This document shows positions 7,956 through 15,806 of a DNA stretch of 64,000 nucleotides, piece by piece (the first letter of the stretch is position 1; each line of letters starts with the position of its first letter). Both the position numbers and the translations under genes were made by a program. The notes under the pieces are model-generated. The model saw only the letters and a program-made list of their open reading frames with translations. It had not been told where the DNA came from and searched no databases. The DNA is from Desulfobacula sp. (GTDB lineage Bacteria; Desulfobacterota; Desulfobacteria; Desulfobacterales; Desulfobacteraceae), in assembly GCF_030145145.1 (NCBI RefSeq), contig NZ_JAQYWD010000015.1, forward strand, positions 58,571 to 122,570, read 5' to 3'.

Positions 7956-9182
7956 ATGAAATTTTCTCTTCCCCAGAAACCCTGGCATGGAAACGCTTTT
8001 ATAGAGATAGAAACACCTGGTGATTGGGATGTTGAATTTTGCCCCATGCAGGGTTACGATGACGCTGCGTTGCCTTTTGCCGAGATGGAAGCCGCTTTAA
8101 AACATCCAATCGGCACACCGCGGTTAAAAGACATGGCAGCAGGAAAGAAACGGGCAGTGATTATTTTTGACGACATGACTCGGCCCACAAGGGCCTTTGA
8201 TATTGCACCGATGGTGTTAGATGAACTCCATGCCGCAGGCCTGAGGGCGGATGATATTACCTTTGTTTGTGCTCTGGGTACCCACGGTGCACTGACCATG
8301 GCTGATTTTCGTAAAAAACTGGGATCAAAGATCATCGAAAAATATCGGGTCTTCAACCATAATATCTATGAAAACTGTGTGGACGTCGGAAAAACAAAAC
8401 GGGGAACCCACGTCCTGTTCAACAGAGAGGTCATGGCAGCAGACTTAAAAATTGGTATCGGTTTAGTCTCAGCGCATATTTCAGCCGGATTTTCTGGCGG
8501 CGGCAAACTGCTTTTGCCAGGGGTTGCTCATATTGATACTATCTGCCATTTTCATTCAACCGATGCAGCCATGGACAAGAACAATACGGGTATGGGATGT
8601 CATACCGGCAATATCCTGCGTGAGGAGATAAATGAAGCAGCCGCTATGGCTGGTGTTGATTTTATCATCAATGTGGTTGTGAACGGACGCGGAGAAACCA
8701 CGAATATCTTTGCCGGAGACCTATACCATGCACATGATGCAGCTGTAATCAAAGCCAAACAGACATACCAAACGGTTAACAGGCCAAAGGACAAGGATTT
8801 GGTGATCGCAAATGTTTTTTCCAAACCAAATGAAAATTTGATCGCTGTATTGCTTGGATCCTCTGCACTTAAAAGCACAGGAGGAACCGTTGTGGTGATT
8901 GCGGATTCTCCAGAAGGACAGGTTCCCCATTATCTGTTCGGGCGATTTGGCAGAGATTATGGCGGCAGGCTGTATCCAAACGGTTCAATCCCTTTGAATT
9001 TGAAATTGATCGTTATGACTTCCTACCCGGACAGGACCAGCCTGGACTGGTTTGCCAACCCTGAATCCGGTTTTATCGTCAGAAGCTGGCCTGAAGTTTT
9101 AGACTTGCTTGGACCTGAATATGGTTCAGGAACCAACGTCGCTATTTTACCCAATGCCGCGATGCAATATTTTATTCATTAA
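7956..9182 (+). CDS. LarA family lactate-racemase-like protein
   Basis: The 408-residue protein belongs to the LarA (DUF2088) family of nickel-pincer racemases and epimerases. DDMTRPT lies near 71-77, GTHG near 108 and SAHISAGFSGGGK near 173-185. These match the Asp/Arg, catalytic His, second His and cofactor-linking Lys regions of Lactobacillus LarA (D72, R75, H108, H174, K184). Family members interconvert enantiomers of lactate or other 2-hydroxyacids. It is the last gene of the run and follows the AOR gene by 3 bases, with AAGGAG inside the AOR end as ribosome site. The pincer-cofactor genes larB, larC and larE are not in the window. I infer that it feeds the neighbouring single-enantiomer dehydrogenase. 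Confidence 0.86.
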   Translation: MKFSLPQKPWHGNAFIEIETPGDWDVEFCPMQGYDDAALPFAEMEAALKHPIGTPRLKDMAAGKKRAVIIFDDMTRPTRAFDIAPMVLDELHAAGLRADDITFVCALGTHGALTMADFRKKLGSKIIEKYRVFNHNIYENCVDVGKTKRGTHVLFNREVMAADLKIGIGLVSAHISAGFSGGGKLLLPGVAHIDTICHFHSTDAAMDKNNTGMGCHTGNILREEINEAAAMAGVDFIINVVVNGRGETTNIFAGDLYHAHDAAVIKAKQTYQTVNRPKDKDLVIANVFSKPNENLIAVLLGSSALKSTGGTVVVIADSPEGQVPHYLFGRFGRDYGGRLYPNGSIPLNLKLIVMTSYPDRTSLDWFANPESGFIVRSWPEVLDLLGPEYGSGTNVAILPNAAMQYFIH

Positions 9183-9519
9183 TCCATATGAATGATTTTT
9201 CTACAACGTTTGCCTGAGCGGATCACAAGATCCGAAAAAAATAGCGCCAATCCTGCCATCGGTATTGACATCATCTGAAGCCCCCCACTTTGTGCGCTGA
9301 ACTGCAGTGGAATGTATACCGGTAACAAACAACAGACAATAATGAAATTTCTCTTTATTGACAGACCCCTTTCTATATACTAAACAGGTATTCAAGTAAT
9401 ATTTCACACCGAAGTCAAACCGGTTGAATTCTTGATACGGAACGTCCTAGCGTATTATGATAACGGGCTACCATTCGGGTGTTGGCTTCTTTGTTTAAAT
9501 TTTAAAAAGGACTTTATTA
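9183..9519. other. Intergenic stretch after the hydroxyacid cluster
   Basis: No convincing gene lies here. It contains a short perfect hairpin (9219-9234, stem CGGATC) that is followed by an A-run instead of a T-run on the plus strand, and the likely promoter of the next gene at 9432-9461. Confidence 0.5.
9432..9461 (+). promoter_or_regulatory. Possible sigma-70 promoter of the PEBP-like lipoprotein gene
   Basis: TTGATA at 9432-9437 and TATGAT at 9456-9461 are separated by 18 bases and lie about 60 bases upstream of ATG 9520. The match to the -35/-10 consensus is reasonable, but it is based on pattern only. Confidence 0.35.
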
Positions 9520-10080
9520 ATGACCCCTAATTTTATTAAAATGATGTTTTGTTTATTCTCCATCGCTTTGCTCTCATTGTTCAGTTGCGTTTCCAGTCAG
9601 TACAAACCAGCTGAAGATATGGTTACGCTTGATGTGACATTCGTAGACGCTTCATGGGATGGTAAAAAAATCCCGAACGGGCAACAATGTAATAAATTTG
9701 GTGGAAATGGCGCTACCCCGGCGTTGAGAATCAAAAACATTCCAACCAAAGCCAATGCATTGATCTTTGAGTACAGTGATCAGGATAACGACAGAATGAA
9801 CTATGGGGGGCATGGGAAAATCCGTTATGCCATAAAACCCGGATCAACACAGGTGACAGTCCCATCCGTTCCTGGCCACACGTTTGAGCTCCCTGATAAT
9901 TTTTCGCTTATTTCTGCACATGCCAATCCAGGCTGGGATAAAGCCGGCGCTTATATGCCGCCATGTTCCGGCGGAAGAGGCAATCGCTATTATGTAACCG
10001 TAAAAGCAGTGTATGATACACCGGATAAAAAAGATTCCCTGGTTTTAGGGGAACGTCGCCTTAACCTGGGCAAATATTAA
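9520..10080 (+). CDS. PEBP-like (YbhB/YbcL family) predicted lipoprotein
   Basis: The 186-residue protein starts with a hydrophobic signal segment ending in LSLFSC (cysteine near residue 23), a plausible but imperfect lipobox. The mature part has the order of motifs of the phosphatidylethanolamine-binding protein family: GGNGATPALRIKNIP, then LIFEYSDQDN, then PPCSGGRGNRYYVTVKAVY near the C-terminus, where family members have a PPxGxxHRYxF-type block. Bacterial members are small periplasmic or cytoplasmic proteins of unclear ligand. It is followed 17 bases later by the AI-2E-type exporter gene, so the two may be co-transcribed. The function is not known. Confidence 0.65.
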   Translation: MTPNFIKMMFCLFSIALLSLFSCVSSQYKPAEDMVTLDVTFVDASWDGKKIPNGQQCNKFGGNGATPALRIKNIPTKANALIFEYSDQDNDRMNYGGHGKIRYAIKPGSTQVTVPSVPGHTFELPDNFSLISAHANPGWDKAGAYMPPCSGGRGNRYYVTVKAVYDTPDKKDSLVLGERRLNLGKY

Positions 10081-10097
10081 TTAATAAGGAACCGACA

Positions 10098-11186
10098 ATG
10101 CTGGCCCTATTCCAAACCTGGTTCAAACGGCATTTTTCAGATCCCCAAATCATTATCCTCATATTCCTGCTCCTGTCCAGTTTTTTAACCATTCTATTTT
10201 TCGGTTCCATGCTGATTCCGGTCTTCTTCAGCATTATGATCGCCTATCTGCTTGAAGGCATCATCAAGCGGCTTGAACAGTTCAAGATACAGCGAAAGGC
10301 ATCGGTGATAATAGTTACAACACTTTTCGTGACCTGCCTTACCCTCACCCTCATTGGTCTTCTTCCCCTTTTGGCAAAACAGGTGGCCATGTTCGTCCAG
10401 GAACTTCCCTCCATGCTGGGCAAGGGTCAGAAATCCCTGTCAAACCTCTTTGAACAATACCCTGAACTTATCGATAAATTCCAGATTGACGCTTTTACCA
10501 GCGCCATTGCAGCCGAACTGACCAACCAGAGCCAGCAGCTTATCTCCTTTTCCCTGGCATCGGTACGAAGTTTCATTACCCTCATCGTCTACCTGGTACT
10601 GGTCCCCCTGCTTGTATTCTTCTTTCTGAAGGATAAAGCCACCATTTTAAACTGGCTGGCTGCATTCCTGCCTGACGATCTCGAATTGTCAACAAAGGTG
10701 TGGAAGGAGGTCAACCTGCAAATCGCCAATTACGTCAGGGGGAAGATCTGGGAGATTCTCTTTATCTGGGGCATCTGTTACAGCACATTTGCCTTGTTCG
10801 AACTGAAATTTACCCTGCTGATCTCTTTCTTTGTGGGACTCTCGGTGATTATCCCCTATATCGGAGCGACAATTTTGGTACTTCCCATTGCCCTGGTGGC
10901 CTTTTTCCAATGGGGGTTTGTTGCCAAGAGCGCCTATGTTATTGGCGCATACGGCATCATACAGGCCCTGGACGGAAATCTGATATCCCCCCTGCTCCTG
11001 TCGGAAGTGGTGGATCTGCACCCCGTGGCAATAATTGTTTCAGTCCTGATTTTCGGCGGGTTATGGGGTGTTTGGGGTCTCTTTCTGGCCATTCCCCTGG
11101 CCACCATTGTTCAGGCGGTGATCAAGGCATGGCGAAGCATGGGGACAACACGCGACACCCCTGAAATCGAATCCAGCGGACAGTGA
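10098..11186 (+). CDS. AI-2E family transporter (PerM/YdiK-like)
   Basis: The 362-residue polytopic membrane protein has two N-terminal membrane segments (residues about 17-50), another near 68-90, a long soluble loop about 95-150, and four or five further segments between about 155 and 345. The C-terminal region GNLISPLLLSEVVDLHPVAI followed by FGGLWGVWGLFLAIPL is the conserved signature of this exporter family. Members have been linked to efflux of AI-2 or sodium/proton exchange, but the substrate cannot be assigned. The ribosome site is TAAGGAA before ATG 10098. It converges with the AbiE genes downstream. Confidence 0.87.
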   Translation: MLALFQTWFKRHFSDPQIIILIFLLLSSFLTILFFGSMLIPVFFSIMIAYLLEGIIKRLEQFKIQRKASVIIVTTLFVTCLTLTLIGLLPLLAKQVAMFVQELPSMLGKGQKSLSNLFEQYPELIDKFQIDAFTSAIAAELTNQSQQLISFSLASVRSFITLIVYLVLVPLLVFFFLKDKATILNWLAAFLPDDLELSTKVWKEVNLQIANYVRGKIWEILFIWGICYSTFALFELKFTLLISFFVGLSVIIPYIGATILVLPIALVAFFQWGFVAKSAYVIGAYGIIQALDGNLISPLLLSEVVDLHPVAIIVSVLIFGGLWGVWGLFLAIPLATIVQAVIKAWRSMGTTRDTPEIESSGQ

Positions 11187-11329
11187 CAAAATATTTTCCT
11201 TTTTCGTATCTTCCCAATAACCCTAAAGTGGCAGCCTTTACCAGCGGATCCCAGAAAATCAAAGGGCTTTTTAAGCGTTGCTGACCCCGTTTGATTGTGC
11301 AGTTCACAGTGACCGGTACCGGTCCTTGT

Positions 11330-12211
11330 TCAGGCGCAAAGCGGCTGGACATCAATTTCCTGAATCAAATAATCATTAAAGAATGCCTCGGACCAAAGAT
11401 TCAGCTCATCCTTTTGCCTTGAATTTTTCAAAAATGGTTCAACATCTCTTTTTACCAAAGAAAAATCAACCACCTTAATTTTTTCAGATAATAAGTCAAC
11501 AACTTTTTTTTTATCCAATGCCTCTGATAAATCTAAGTGGCCTGTTTGTACCATTTTATTCTTAAGATAGTGTAACTCACATGGAATATTATTCTTCACA
11601 AACCAGATTAAATCATACCAGTCCCGGCCTTTAATATTGGCTCTTATGGTCCGGCATAATAAAGCATGCATTTTGCCTGCGAACAAGCTGGGCAAGGTCA
11701 TGGTTTTAATGGTAAACGGAATTGGATGGAGATGATATTTCAGATCACTGGCAAACCCGATAGCTGGATCCTGATCAATTTCTAATTTTATCTTCATCAC
11801 AGCATTTTTATGGGTCTTCAAATTGGAATCAATTTTCAATAAATGGACCAATGTGTTTGCTTTGATAAAAGCCGAATCGATCGTGCTTTTATTCTTCTTG
11901 TCTTTTTCTTCTGTAGAAACTTCAAAACCCCATAGTTCCAGTTCTGATTTTACCGCACCAAGATATTTTTGAATATTAAATGCTTTTTCCGGCTGAATGA
12001 ATAAAAAATCCAACGCCTCAGAGAACCGGTCCAGCTTATGAAGAATGCGTAATGCGCTTCCACCGTAGAAAACCGCCTTTTCATAAAATTTTGACCGCCA
12101 TAAACCAAGCAAAACGATTTCCTGTATGATCTCTTTAAGCGCATTCTCATGATCATGAACCGTATGGAATTCATACCTGCTTAGCATTTGTTCAATTTTT
12201 TCATCAAACAT
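11330..12211 (-). CDS. abiEii: AbiEii-type nucleotidyltransferase toxin, catalytic motif altered
   Basis: The 293-residue protein matches the AbiEii/AbiGii nucleotidyltransferase-like toxin family (type IV toxin-antitoxin, phage abortive infection). The signature GGSALRILHKLDRFSEALDF lies near residues 45-64. In active members the SEDxDF segment supplies the DxD metal-binding pair; here the codon for the first Asp is GCG (Ala), giving ALD. The later FAGKMHALLCRTIRANIKGRDWYDL block near 170-195, typical of the family, is intact. It overlaps the upstream antitoxin gene by 8 bases (ATGTTTGA). The pair looks A+T-richer than its neighbours and lies next to a tRNA gene, both consistent with horizontal acquisition. 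Confidence 0.82.
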   Translation of the reverse strand: MFDEKIEQMLSRYEFHTVHDHENALKEIIQEIVLLGLWRSKFYEKAVFYGGSALRILHKLDRFSEALDFLFIQPEKAFNIQKYLGAVKSELELWGFEVSTEEKDKKNKSTIDSAFIKANTLVHLLKIDSNLKTHKNAVMKIKLEIDQDPAIGFASDLKYHLHPIPFTIKTMTLPSLFAGKMHALLCRTIRANIKGRDWYDLIWFVKNNIPCELHYLKNKMVQTGHLDLSEALDKKKVVDLLSEKIKVVDFSLVKRDVEPFLKNSRQKDELNLWSEAFFNDYLIQEIDVQPLCA

Positions 12212-12821
12212 GATTTTCCTTTAAACAATCGAGCAGCAGTTTTATACTTTGCCTTCGATATCCGGTCTTGATTTCTTCTAATAAAGACAAATCAAAATCT
12301 TTATTAACACTATAATCCAACCGCATTAACTCAAGGAATTCCTTCATTTCCCTTTTTGTTGAAATATGCGTTTGCATTGCTGTCATGTCGCACAGCGCCT
12401 TCTCAGGGGAAGCAATTAGAAATTTTTTTTGGTCTCCGGCATCTTCAAGCCGAACCCCAATGTTGAATACTTTTTTGGGGCAATATAAATAAGAAAATCT
12501 GCCAACCGGCCTTTCAAACTGCTTCTTTCTTTTCATCGTCATGCTGATAGTTAGTTCAACACGTTCCGGTATCATGTTCCAAAATGCCAATGCGGTTTGA
12601 CCGGTGATGTAAGAAGGCCCATAGATCAGATTAGCCAGGATAAACTTGTTGTAAGGCTTATTATACTCCTTGCCCAACACATAAAGTCCTTTTTTAACCC
12701 TAACAATATCCTTATCCTTGAGGAGCCCCCTGATCTTATCTCTTGGTTTTTTGTAATCTCTTAACGCGTGCAACAGCAAATTGTAATCAAACTCTGCGGG
12801 AAATTGAATCAAATTTTTCAC
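12204..12821 (-). CDS. abiEi: AbiEi-type antitoxin, winged-helix transcriptional repressor
   Basis: The 205-residue protein has the layout of AbiEi antitoxins. An N-terminal winged helix is represented by DKIRGLLKDKDIVRVKKGLYVLG near 28-50; a C-terminal antitoxin domain follows with GPSYITGQTALAFWNMIPE near 69-87 and IASPEKALCDM near 137-147. In characterised systems it autoregulates its own operon and neutralises AbiEii without stable toxin binding. It is the first gene of the pair. The upstream gap on the minus strand contains the terminator of tRNA-Asn, so the pair needs its own promoter in about 12822-12932, where I see A+T-rich sequence but no clear box pair. Confidence 0.78.
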   Translation of the reverse strand: MKNLIQFPAEFDYNLLLHALRDYKKPRDKIRGLLKDKDIVRVKKGLYVLGKEYNKPYNKFILANLIYGPSYITGQTALAFWNMIPERVELTISMTMKRKKQFERPVGRFSYLYCPKKVFNIGVRLEDAGDQKKFLIASPEKALCDMTAMQTHISTKREMKEFLELMRLDYSVNKDFDLSLLEEIKTGYRRQSIKLLLDCLKENHV

Positions 12822-12932
12822 GATATATCAACCAATATGTCTAATAAATTGGACTTACTGGTCAATTTATAATTTATTGACTGGAAATTTTCAACGAAAA
12901 TGTATTGCGTGTGGATTAAATCGACCCAAAAC

Positions 12933-12964
12933 AAAAAAGCCCCGTTAAGTTTCCTTAACGGGGC
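12933..12964 (-). terminator. Intrinsic terminator of tRNA-Asn
   Basis: Read on the minus strand, an 11-base G+C-rich stem (GCCCCGTTAAG with CTTAACGGGGC) with a short loop is followed by a run of six T. It lies 15 bases beyond the 3' end of the tRNA and separates it from the AbiE operon. Confidence 0.88.
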
Positions 12965-12978
12965 AGTATTGATTGGGT

Positions 12979-13054
12979 TGGCTCCCCAGCACGGACTTGA
13001 ACCGCGGACCCATTGGTTAACAGCCAATTGCTCTGCCAACTGAGCTACTGGGGA
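12979..13054 (-). tRNA. tRNA-Asn (anticodon GTT)
   Basis: The 76-base cloverleaf has an acceptor stem TCCCCAG/CTGGGGA, discriminator G and an encoded CCA at 12979-12981. The D-arm contains AGCTCAGTTGGCAGAGC, the anticodon loop is CTGTTAA with GTT complementary to 13019-13021, and the T-arm carries GGTTCAAGTCC. An intrinsic terminator follows. Open frames across it are artefacts. Confidence 0.97.
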
Positions 13055-13197
13055 GCAGTGTCCCTGAACGAGACTCGAAAGGTATATAACACTGCCATTT
13101 CTTTGTCAAGAAAAAAGAACAATTAAATTTGACATCACTAGGGAACAGGTTTATTGTATGAAAATTACAATAAATGTTAGACAAAGGAGGGTGCATC

Positions 13198-13500
13198 ATG
13201 GATATCAACAGTTTAAACGGGTCAACAACCTATACAAATATCCCCAATGGCACCCCCCCGGTTGACAATACACGGCTTCCAGAACAGAATGCTGAAGCAT
13301 CCAGTATCGACCTTAACACAGACACCTCGCCGGGTGTACCAAAAGCCTTTGAAGTCACCCTTTCCCGGGAAGCCCTGGATAGACTGGCTGCAGAACCCGC
13401 CACCACCCCGACGTCAACACCACAACCCCTTGACAATCCGATCAATCAAAACATGGAACCGGCCGTTAAGGCCAGCCAGATTGTAAATATTGTTGCCTGA
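13198..13500 (+). CDS. Small hypothetical protein, Thr/Pro/Asn-rich
   Basis: I choose ATG 13198 because a strong ribosome site (AAAGGAGGG) lies just upstream; the 100-residue product starts MDINSLNG. There is no signal peptide or membrane segment. The composition is low-complexity in parts (PATTPTSTPQPLDNPINQN), with one short amphipathic block, FEVTLSREALDRLAAE, near residues 55-70 that could be helical. I do not recognise the family. It is 17 bases upstream of rseC on the same strand and could be co-transcribed with it. Confidence 0.55.
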   Translation: MDINSLNGSTTYTNIPNGTPPVDNTRLPEQNAEASSIDLNTDTSPGVPKAFEVTLSREALDRLAAEPATTPTSTPQPLDNPINQNMEPAVKASQIVNIVA

Positions 13501-13517
13501 TAAAAGAAAATAGAATC

Positions 13518-13979
13518 ATGATCACTGAAAATGGAATCGTCACCAATGTCAATGCAGCCACCGCCTGGGTAAAGACCACCCGATCCGGTGCCTGTGAGTC
13601 CTGCTCTTCCAAGGAAACCTGTGGAACTGCCGATAGCATAACTGAAATGATTGTTACGGTTGACAACACACTCAACGTGGAAAAAGGAGACCATGTGATC
13701 ATCGGTCTGGAAACCAGGCCCATGCTTTATTTAACCTTTCTTTTATATGTATTTCCCATTATTCTACTCACCATTGGTGCGGTAATCGGCAACAGCCTTG
13801 CAGCATCTTTTCAAATGAATCCTTCCATTCTTTCCATGATCTTCGGATTTTCCTTTTTTGGGCTCTCTTTTTATTTTATCCGGAAAAAAAACAACGCACT
13901 TGCCAATGAAGACGCGTATAAACCCTTCCTTGTCAGAAAAAAATCACAAGTCATTCCAGAAGGTTGTTCAACACCTTAA
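13518..13979 (+). CDS. rseC: RseC/MucC family protein
   Basis: The 153-residue protein has the RseC layout: an N-terminal soluble part with the cysteine cluster CESCSSKETCG near residues 24-34, then two membrane helices at about 72-95 and 100-120, and a short basic C-terminal tail. RseC proteins act with SoxR-reducing (Rsx/Rnf-type) systems and in envelope-stress signalling; the cysteines suggest a metal or iron-sulfur site. Its position immediately upstream of the cytochrome and rnf genes fits a redox accessory role with that complex. No strong ribosome site precedes ATG 13518. Confidence 0.8.
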   Translation: MITENGIVTNVNAATAWVKTTRSGACESCSSKETCGTADSITEMIVTVDNTLNVEKGDHVIIGLETRPMLYLTFLLYVFPIILLTIGAVIGNSLAASFQMNPSILSMIFGFSFFGLSFYFIRKKNNALANEDAYKPFLVRKKSQVIPEGCSTP

Positions 13980-14087
13980 ATATTTTTTTTTCTCTTGCCA
14001 ATATAGCTACAATATAATATAAACGCAGCCTAGTTGTGGGTTTGTCGAAAGTGAACTCTAAACCCTTAAATAAGAGAGAAAAGTATT

Positions 14088-14453
14088 ATGACATCACAAC
14101 GAGACCTAAAAATAGCTATGTTCATTATGATCATATTTGCGATCACAGGGATTATATGCTATGCCTCTTTTACTCCCCCTGTACCTGAAAGTCCAGTGCG
14201 TATGATGTTTCAGAACAAAGGCGGTAAAGTTTTATTCACCCATTCAATACACGCAGGCGACTACACCGAAGATTGCCTGGACTGCCATCATAACATCGAA
14301 GATGATGAAACCTACAACTGCAGTGAGTGTCATGAAGATACGGGTGATGAAGACATGCCATCAAGAGCTGATGCATTTCATACTCAGTGCAAGGGATGCC
14401 ATGAAGAACTTGGCGCAGGTCCGGTAGAATGTAATTCGTGTCATTCATTATAG
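14088..14453 (+). CDS. Membrane-anchored tetraheme cytochrome c, cytochrome c3/c7-like
   Basis: The 121-residue protein has one N-terminal membrane anchor (about residues 8-27) and four CxxCH haem-attachment motifs: CLDCH near 64, CSECH near 79, CKGCH near 101 and CNSCH near 115. HSIHAG near 50 can supply distal haem ligands. The motif spacing is that of small class III (c3/c7-type) cytochromes. It directly precedes rnfC. In several anaerobes a multihaem cytochrome encoded beside rnf links the complex to a periplasmic or menaquinone-level electron pool, so I infer that this one exchanges electrons with Rnf at the outer face of the cytoplasmic membrane. The ribosome site is GAGAGAAAAG. Confidence 0.87.
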   Translation: MTSQRDLKIAMFIMIIFAITGIICYASFTPPVPESPVRMMFQNKGGKVLFTHSIHAGDYTEDCLDCHHNIEDDETYNCSECHEDTGDEDMPSRADAFHTQCKGCHEELGAGPVECNSCHSL

Positions 14454-14529
14454 TTACTCTGGTTTTATACCTTTGAATTAATGCTTTACAAATGGATGAT
14501 CTTAGCTTTTTACAAAACAAGGACTTATT

Positions 14530-15792
14530 ATGATTAAACGATCTTTTTTCACGTTAACCCAACCACGGCTTAACTATGATCTTGTGGAACCGGATCCTAA
14601 AGAGCCCACGTCAATACCCATCCCGACCGACCTTATTTTATTATTAAATGAGCCCATTGACAGCACGAAAGACACTTTAATAAAAAAAGGGAATAAGGTT
14701 GAAAAAGGAGAAAAACTCTACCTGTACGCGGATAGTACAGAATACACGATTTCTCCCGTAGCAGGAACCATCAGCAGCCTGGACGTCTATTCGGATAACC
14801 TTGGCAATCGCTCCACATCTCTTGTTATCAAAAGTAATCAGGCCCAATCAGATTCGATAACATATGATTTAAAAGAGACCATTGCCTCGGCGGATGAATA
14901 CTTGCGGACACTACCCGGTGCACCGCCCCTGGAGCGCCTTGCCAGCGATGACAACGAGATCAATACCCTTGTCATCACCTGTGGGGACACAGACCTTTTA
15001 TCTACAACCAACCAGTATGTAGCCCTTAAATTCCTGAATGACATAAAAAAAGGGGTCCAGGTTTTAAAAACCATAACCACTGCGACAAAAGTCTATGTCA
15101 CGGTTCCGGAGAACTCACCACTCCAAGGGGGTCTTGAACCGCTTCAGGTATTTAAAACATCCATGGCATATCCGTCCAATCTGCCGGCAATGGTTCTAAA
15201 AAATCATTTAAACCTGGTGCTTCCGGCTGGAAAAACACCGGAAGATATGGGGGTCTGTTTTATTGCTGCGGAGGCTGTGGTCTCTTTGGCCAAGGCATAC
15301 CAGACGAAATCTGCAGGGTTTGAAAAAATAGTCACGATTATTGACAAACAGGGAAATCAACATAGGGCCAAGGCCACCATTGGGACCCCGTTACGAAACA
15401 TTTTCAATGCCTTCAGCATTCAAGTCAGCGAACAGGATAGAATTATTATTGGTGGACCCATGAAGGGATTTGCAACCTTTACCCTTGAACATCCGGTTCA
15501 ACCGGATATGGATATGGTCATGATTCAAGATCGGGAGGACATTCCCGAGATATCTGACACGCCCTGCATCAACTGCGGTAAATGCCTCCAAACCTGTCCG
15601 GTGAATATTCCCGTGAATATTCTTGTGCGATACCTTGAGGCTGCCCAGTATGAAGAGGCTGCCGACAAATATGATCTTGAGGCCTGTATTGAATGTGGAC
15701 TTTGCGCCTACGTATGTACCGCCAGGATCCCCATATTCCAATACATCCAGCTTGGGAAACATGAGCTTTTTAAACTTAGAGCAGATGCTTAG
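14530..15792 (+). CDS. rnfC: Rnf complex subunit RnfC
   Basis: The 420-residue protein is the peripheral NADH/FMN and iron-sulfur subunit of the ion-pumping ferredoxin:NAD oxidoreductase. It has the N-terminal barrel-sandwich hybrid (KGNKVEKGEKLYLYADS), a central SLBB/Nqo1-like region (IGTPLRNIFNAF, IIIGGPMKGFATF) and two C-terminal 4Fe-4S sites (CINCGKCLQTCP near 349 and CIECGLCAYVCT near 388). Length and domain order are normal. It opens the order rnfC-D-G-E-A-B, with the tetraheme cytochrome as the upstream gene and a clear ribosome site (AAGGAC). Confidence 0.94.
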   Translation: MIKRSFFTLTQPRLNYDLVEPDPKEPTSIPIPTDLILLLNEPIDSTKDTLIKKGNKVEKGEKLYLYADSTEYTISPVAGTISSLDVYSDNLGNRSTSLVIKSNQAQSDSITYDLKETIASADEYLRTLPGAPPLERLASDDNEINTLVITCGDTDLLSTTNQYVALKFLNDIKKGVQVLKTITTATKVYVTVPENSPLQGGLEPLQVFKTSMAYPSNLPAMVLKNHLNLVLPAGKTPEDMGVCFIAAEAVVSLAKAYQTKSAGFEKIVTIIDKQGNQHRAKATIGTPLRNIFNAFSIQVSEQDRIIIGGPMKGFATFTLEHPVQPDMDMVMIQDREDIPEISDTPCINCGKCLQTCPVNIPVNILVRYLEAAQYEEAADKYDLEACIECGLCAYVCTARIPIFQYIQLGKHELFKLRADA

Positions 15793-15806
15793 AATGGAGA
15801 CTGAGA

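Noticed and set aside
9219..9234. Terminator after the larA-like gene
   Set aside because: The hairpin is perfect but short and is followed by an A-run on the plus strand, so it does not qualify as an intrinsic terminator for that gene.
12818..13208. Minus-strand open frames across tRNA-Asn
   Set aside because: They read through a perfect tRNA and its terminator and have no protein-like sequence or ribosome site.
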